This document shows, in pieces, positions 39,366 through 40,145 of a DNA stretch of 40,145 nucleotides (within the stretch, counting starts at the first letter, position 1; each line of letters begins with the position of its first letter). Position numbers and translations under genes: made by a program. The notes beneath the pieces were generated by a model. The model did not search any database. It was not told the origin of the DNA and worked only from the letters and a program-made list of their open reading frames with translations. Source of the stretch: Myxococcus vastator (GTDB lineage: Bacteria > Myxococcota > Myxococcia > Myxococcales > Myxococcaceae); NCBI RefSeq assembly GCF_010894475.1, contig NZ_JAAIYB010000017.1, positions 1-40,145 on the forward strand. Direction: 5' to 3'.

Positions 39366-39866
39366 ATGGCGAAGATGCTGACGCGAAGCCTGCTGTGCGC
39401 GGTGCTGGGAATGTCGACGGTGGCCCTGGCACAGGACGCGGAGCCCGCCGCCGCGCAGGTGAAGGCGCCGGACGCGGACGCGGTGCGTGACACCTGGAAC
39501 TACTTCTACAAGGGCCAGGGCCAGGGCCCCGTGCTGGTGGAGGCCAAGGTCTGCACCGAGGTCGCCAAGGAAGGCCCCAACAAGTACGACTGCACCGCCG
39601 AAGTGGGGCCCGAGGGCATCAAGGCCGGCACCAGCGTCATGTTGTGGCAGGCCTACCTCGTGCCGCAGGGCGACACCATCGACGACCTCATGGTGCAGTC
39701 GAAGCAGGGCACCGTCGTCCGTGAGACGAAGGACGTGAAAATCAAGGGCGAGGGCTGGCGCGCGCGGCAGTGGACGGGCCTGCGGATGAGCAAGCCTGGC
39801 ACCTGGACGGTGTCGGTGCTGCGCGGGGACCAGGTGCTGAAGGAGATTCAGGTCAAGGTGCTCTGA
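39366..39866 (+). CDS. Small secreted (periplasmic) protein of unknown function
   Basis: This 166-residue precursor has a Sec signal peptide (MAKMLTRS then a hydrophobic core, cleavage likely after ALA at residue 22). The mature protein of about 144 residues contains two cysteines (in KVCTEVA and YDCTAEV), which could form a disulfide. The rest is a beta-rich domain ending GTWTVSVLRGDQVLKEIQVKVL, written here as GTWTVSVLRG and DQVLKEIQVKVL, as in immunoglobulin-like or carbohydrate-binding folds. The family is not recognised. GAGGGG lies about 8 nt before ATG 39366. It is followed by a strong hairpin, so it forms its own short unit or ends the fatty acid transporter operon. Confidence 0.8.
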   Translation: MAKMLTRSLLCAVLGMSTVALAQDAEPAAAQVKAPDADAVRDTWNYFYKGQGQGPVLVEAKVCTEVAKEGPNKYDCTAEVGPEGIKAGTSVMLWQAYLVPQGDTIDDLMVQSKQGTVVRETKDVKIKGEGWRARQWTGLRMSKPGTWTVSVLRGDQVLKEIQVKVL

Positions 39867-39896
39867 TTCACCCCTGAAGCAGGTTGAAGCACCCGG

Positions 39897-39931
39897 CGCC
39901 CGCCAGCGGCCCTCAGGCCACCTGGCGGGCG
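39897..39931 (+). terminator. Terminator of the small secreted protein gene
   Basis: A perfect 10-bp stem, CGCCCGCCAG (39897-39906) and CTGGCGGGCG (39922-39931), with a 15-nt loop is followed by TTCGCTTT. It lies 30 nt past the stop codon. Confidence 0.6.
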
Positions 39932-39990
39932 TTCGCTTTGGCGCACACCTGCCCCCAAGGCCGGGCAGTCCGTCGTTTTTCCTCCGACGT

Positions 39991-40014
39991 TCCCTGCCGG
40001 ACAGGGAGTTTTTT
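39991..40014 (+). terminator. Intrinsic terminator with T-run near the right edge
   Basis: TCCCTG (39991-39996), a 5-nt loop and CAGGGA (40002-40007) are followed by G and six Ts (40009-40014), a classic rho-independent terminator on the plus strand. It is the only clear T-run terminator in the window. No gene lies between it and the preceding terminator, so it is either a back-up terminator or the 3' end of a short RNA. Confidence 0.65.
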
Positions 40015-40145
40015 CAGCGCACCCGACATCCGCCGCTGCCTCGGGGGCGAGGTTCCGTCCGCCTCCAGAGGGAAGCCGCCCCGCGACGGCGGCTGGCAAT
40101 GCCCTTGCACAAGTGCTTCAGCGGTTGAGGGGCAGGGGGTTGTCG
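40015..40145. other. Right edge without a recognised gene
   Basis: The last 131 bp after the terminator show no gene with a ribosome-binding site and no known motif. Short open frames on the minus strand here lack any recognisable content and overlap both terminators. Confidence 0.4.

Overview
The window is very GC-rich with strong third-position GC bias, tightly packed genes, many 4-8 nt gene overlaps and an extreme density of two-component signalling genes: five histidine kinases and five receiver proteins in 40 kb. Together with KaiC-like, FIST, DUF5985, UbiB and Ser/Thr-kinase-like genes this points to a myxobacterium (Myxococcota, probably Myxococcaceae such as Myxococcus, Corallococcus or Pyxidicoccus). 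The genus is inferred from gene style. I see no IS element, phage gene, tRNA, rRNA or CRISPR array.

Layout. 1-2 kb: a membrane PAS-GAF histidine kinase. 2-8.6 kb (+): after a structured leader, a pentaheme-type c-cytochrome lipoprotein, a FIST sensor, a large PAS hybrid kinase with three intact receivers, and a stand-alone receiver, spaced like one operon. 8.7-11.6 kb (+): a heme enzyme of the tryptophan-2,3-dioxygenase superfamily translationally coupled to a SAM methyltransferase, then a separately promoted alpha/beta hydrolase that has lost its nucleophile. 11.8-13 kb: a LuxR-type regulator (-) divergent from a second stand-alone receiver (+), a paralogue of the first. 13-16.3 kb (-): a UbiB/ABC1 kinase-like protein, a Ser/Thr pseudokinase and a repeat-bearing lipoprotein. 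16.5-20.5 kb (-): a triple-GAF kinase overlapping an ABC-2 export ATPase/permease pair. 20.6-21.5 kb (-): a small DNA-binding-like protein and two tiny three-helix membrane proteins. 21.6-30.5 kb (-): a giant soluble poly-HAMP hybrid kinase followed, with 4-nt overlaps at every junction, by CheR, a CheB-like domain lacking its catalytic serine, and a receiver-PAS protein. 30.8-33.9 kb (-): an unknown protein, a receiver, a double-domain KaiC-like ATPase and DUF3703. 34.1-35.6 kb (+): a PAS-PAS kinase, convergent with a FUSC-type membrane transporter, which is divergent from an AtoE-type short-chain fatty acid transporter. A small secreted protein and two hairpin terminators close the window.

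The themes most worth attention are: (1) the poly-HAMP kinase/CheR/CheB-like/receiver-PAS operon, whose nine 276-bp repeats show a dimeric higher-order pattern and which contains no chemoreceptor; (2) the coupled TDO-like/methyltransferase pair, outside any NRPS or PKS cluster; and (3) repeated loss of catalytic residues in otherwise well-kept genes (pseudokinase, CheB-like protein, hydrolase, pseudo-receivers), suggesting scaffolding or ligand-sensing roles. All functions are read by eye from motifs and gene order; no database search was run.
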